A stretch of 7,222 nucleotides of DNA from Deltaproteobacteria bacterium. GTDB taxonomy: Bacteria > Desulfobacterota > Desulfobacteria > Desulfobacterales > SURF-7. The position numbers were made by a program, and so were the translations under genes. The notes under the pieces were generated by a model. That model was not told the DNA's origin. It did not search any database and saw nothing but the letters and a program-made list of their open reading frames with translations. The DNA is taken from NCBI GenBank assembly GCA_019307665.1, contig JAFDJC010000174.1, positions 1 through 7,222 of the forward strand, written 5' to 3'. Positions 6,581-7,222 of the stretch are shown here, piece after piece (the stretch's first letter is position 1; each line of letters opens with the position of its first letter).

Positions 6581-7222
6581 ATGACTGAATTCGCATTATA
6601 CGCATATGTTTTTATTTTCGGATTGTGCATCGGCAGTTTTTTAAATGTATGTATTTACAGGTTGCCTGAAGGCAAGTCTTTTGCAATGTCACGTTCGGAA
6701 TGCCCGGCCTGTGGCAATATGATTCGTTTTTATGATAATATCCCTGTACTGAGCTACTTGATACTGAGAGGCCATTGTCGTCATTGCAAGGTTTCAATAT
6801 CGGTCAGGTATGTATTTGTAGAGCTTATAACAGGCTTCTGCGCTATCTGTACATTCGTTATTTTCATTGATATTGATCACAAGATTATTCCAGACATCAT
6901 AACCAAACCCGGAATTCCCATTTGTTTTATTGCATCTTTTGCTTTGGCTTCCATGACAATGAAAGCATCAATTATAGGAATTCTTGCCGGTGGCGGAAGT
7001 CTTTTTTTAGTTGCATGGGTTTACAAACTGATTACTAAAAGAGAAGGTATGGGAAGAGGGGATATCAAGCTGCTTGCCATGATAGGGGCTTTGATCGGAT
7101 GGAAAGGTGTTCTCTTTACCATTTATGCTGCATCTGTGGCAGGAACATTGGTGGGGATACCGGTTATATTGCTGAATAAAAAGAATTTCAGGTTTGCCAT
7201 TCCTTTTGGCCCTTTCCTTTCA
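6581..7222 (+). CDS. pilD: Prepilin peptidase (type IV pilus/T2SS), right end cut off, internal deletion
   Basis: The 214 visible residues form a polytopic inner-membrane aspartic peptidase that cleaves prepilin and pseudopilin leaders and usually N-methylates the new N-terminus. Helix 1 ends in IGSFLNVCIYRLP (17-29). The cytoplasmic zinc domain has CPAC (41-44) and CRHC (66-69), then NIPVLSYL. The catalytic aspartates are D97 in FIDIDHKIIPD and D161 in GMGRGD. IPFGPFLS at the edge is the usual motif before the last helix, so about 30-40 residues are missing. Between VEL (79-82) and IDIDH only about 13 residues remain where P. aeruginosa PilD, as I recall it, has about 35. The segment between LLPD and GMG has normal length. 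The reading frame is open throughout. An ATG at 6572 would add three residues; neither start has a strong ribosome site. Confidence 0.85.
   Translation, partial: MTEFALYAYVFIFGLCIGSFLNVCIYRLPEGKSFAMSRSECPACGNMIRFYDNIPVLSYLILRGHCRHCKVSISVRYVFVELITGFCAICTFVIFIDIDHKIIPDIITKPGIPICFIASFALASMTMKASIIGILAGGGSLFLVAWVYKLITKREGMGRGDIKLLAMIGALIGWKGVLFTIYAASVAGTLVGIPVILLNKKNFRFAIPFGPFLS

Noticed and set aside
6612..6797. 61-codon minus-strand frame
   Set aside because: It is antisense to the zinc-cysteine domain of the prepilin peptidase, which is unambiguous on the plus strand.

Overview
This window comes from a Gram-negative bacterium with moderate to low GC. The lipoprotein signal and the type IV pilus/type II secretion prepilin peptidase indicate a diderm. 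The overall look of the genes (tandem-domain stress protein, DUF885 peptidase with an ATP-grasp ligase and a methyltransferase, TTG starts) reminds me of Desulfobacterota. That placement is an impression, not something the sequence proves.

Layout. Bases 7-441 (+) encode a HepT-type HEPN toxin with the RX4HXY motif. Its MntA antitoxin probably lies just outside the left edge, because an upstream frame ends inside the first codons of hepT. A convergent gene at 507-1430 (-) is a tandem-domain universal stress protein. Bases 1431-1752 are a gene-free divergent region holding a strong hairpin, a cluster of AGATCT palindromes and a plausible plus-strand promoter. An unrecognised secreted lipoprotein follows at 1753-2565 (+).

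Bases 2596-6397 (-) are a tight three-gene unit, transcribed in the order DUF885-family zinc peptidase, circularly permuted ATP-grasp ligase, class I SAM methyltransferase. The gaps are 17 and 2 bases, so one mRNA is very likely. An amide-bond-breaking enzyme, an amide-bond-forming enzyme and a methyl transferase together suggest a pathway that makes and turns over, or modifies, a small peptide or amino-acid conjugate. No substrate can be read from the sequence. This is the best candidate here for an undescribed system.

Bases 6398-6580 form a second divergent region with a TTGACA-type promoter candidate for the minus-strand unit. The last gene (6581 to the right edge, +) is a prepilin peptidase cut by the window end. 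It keeps the zinc cysteines and both catalytic aspartates, but is about 22 residues shorter than normal just before the first catalytic aspartate, so two membrane helices appear merged into one.

No rRNA, tRNA, CRISPR array, insertion sequence or integrase was seen.
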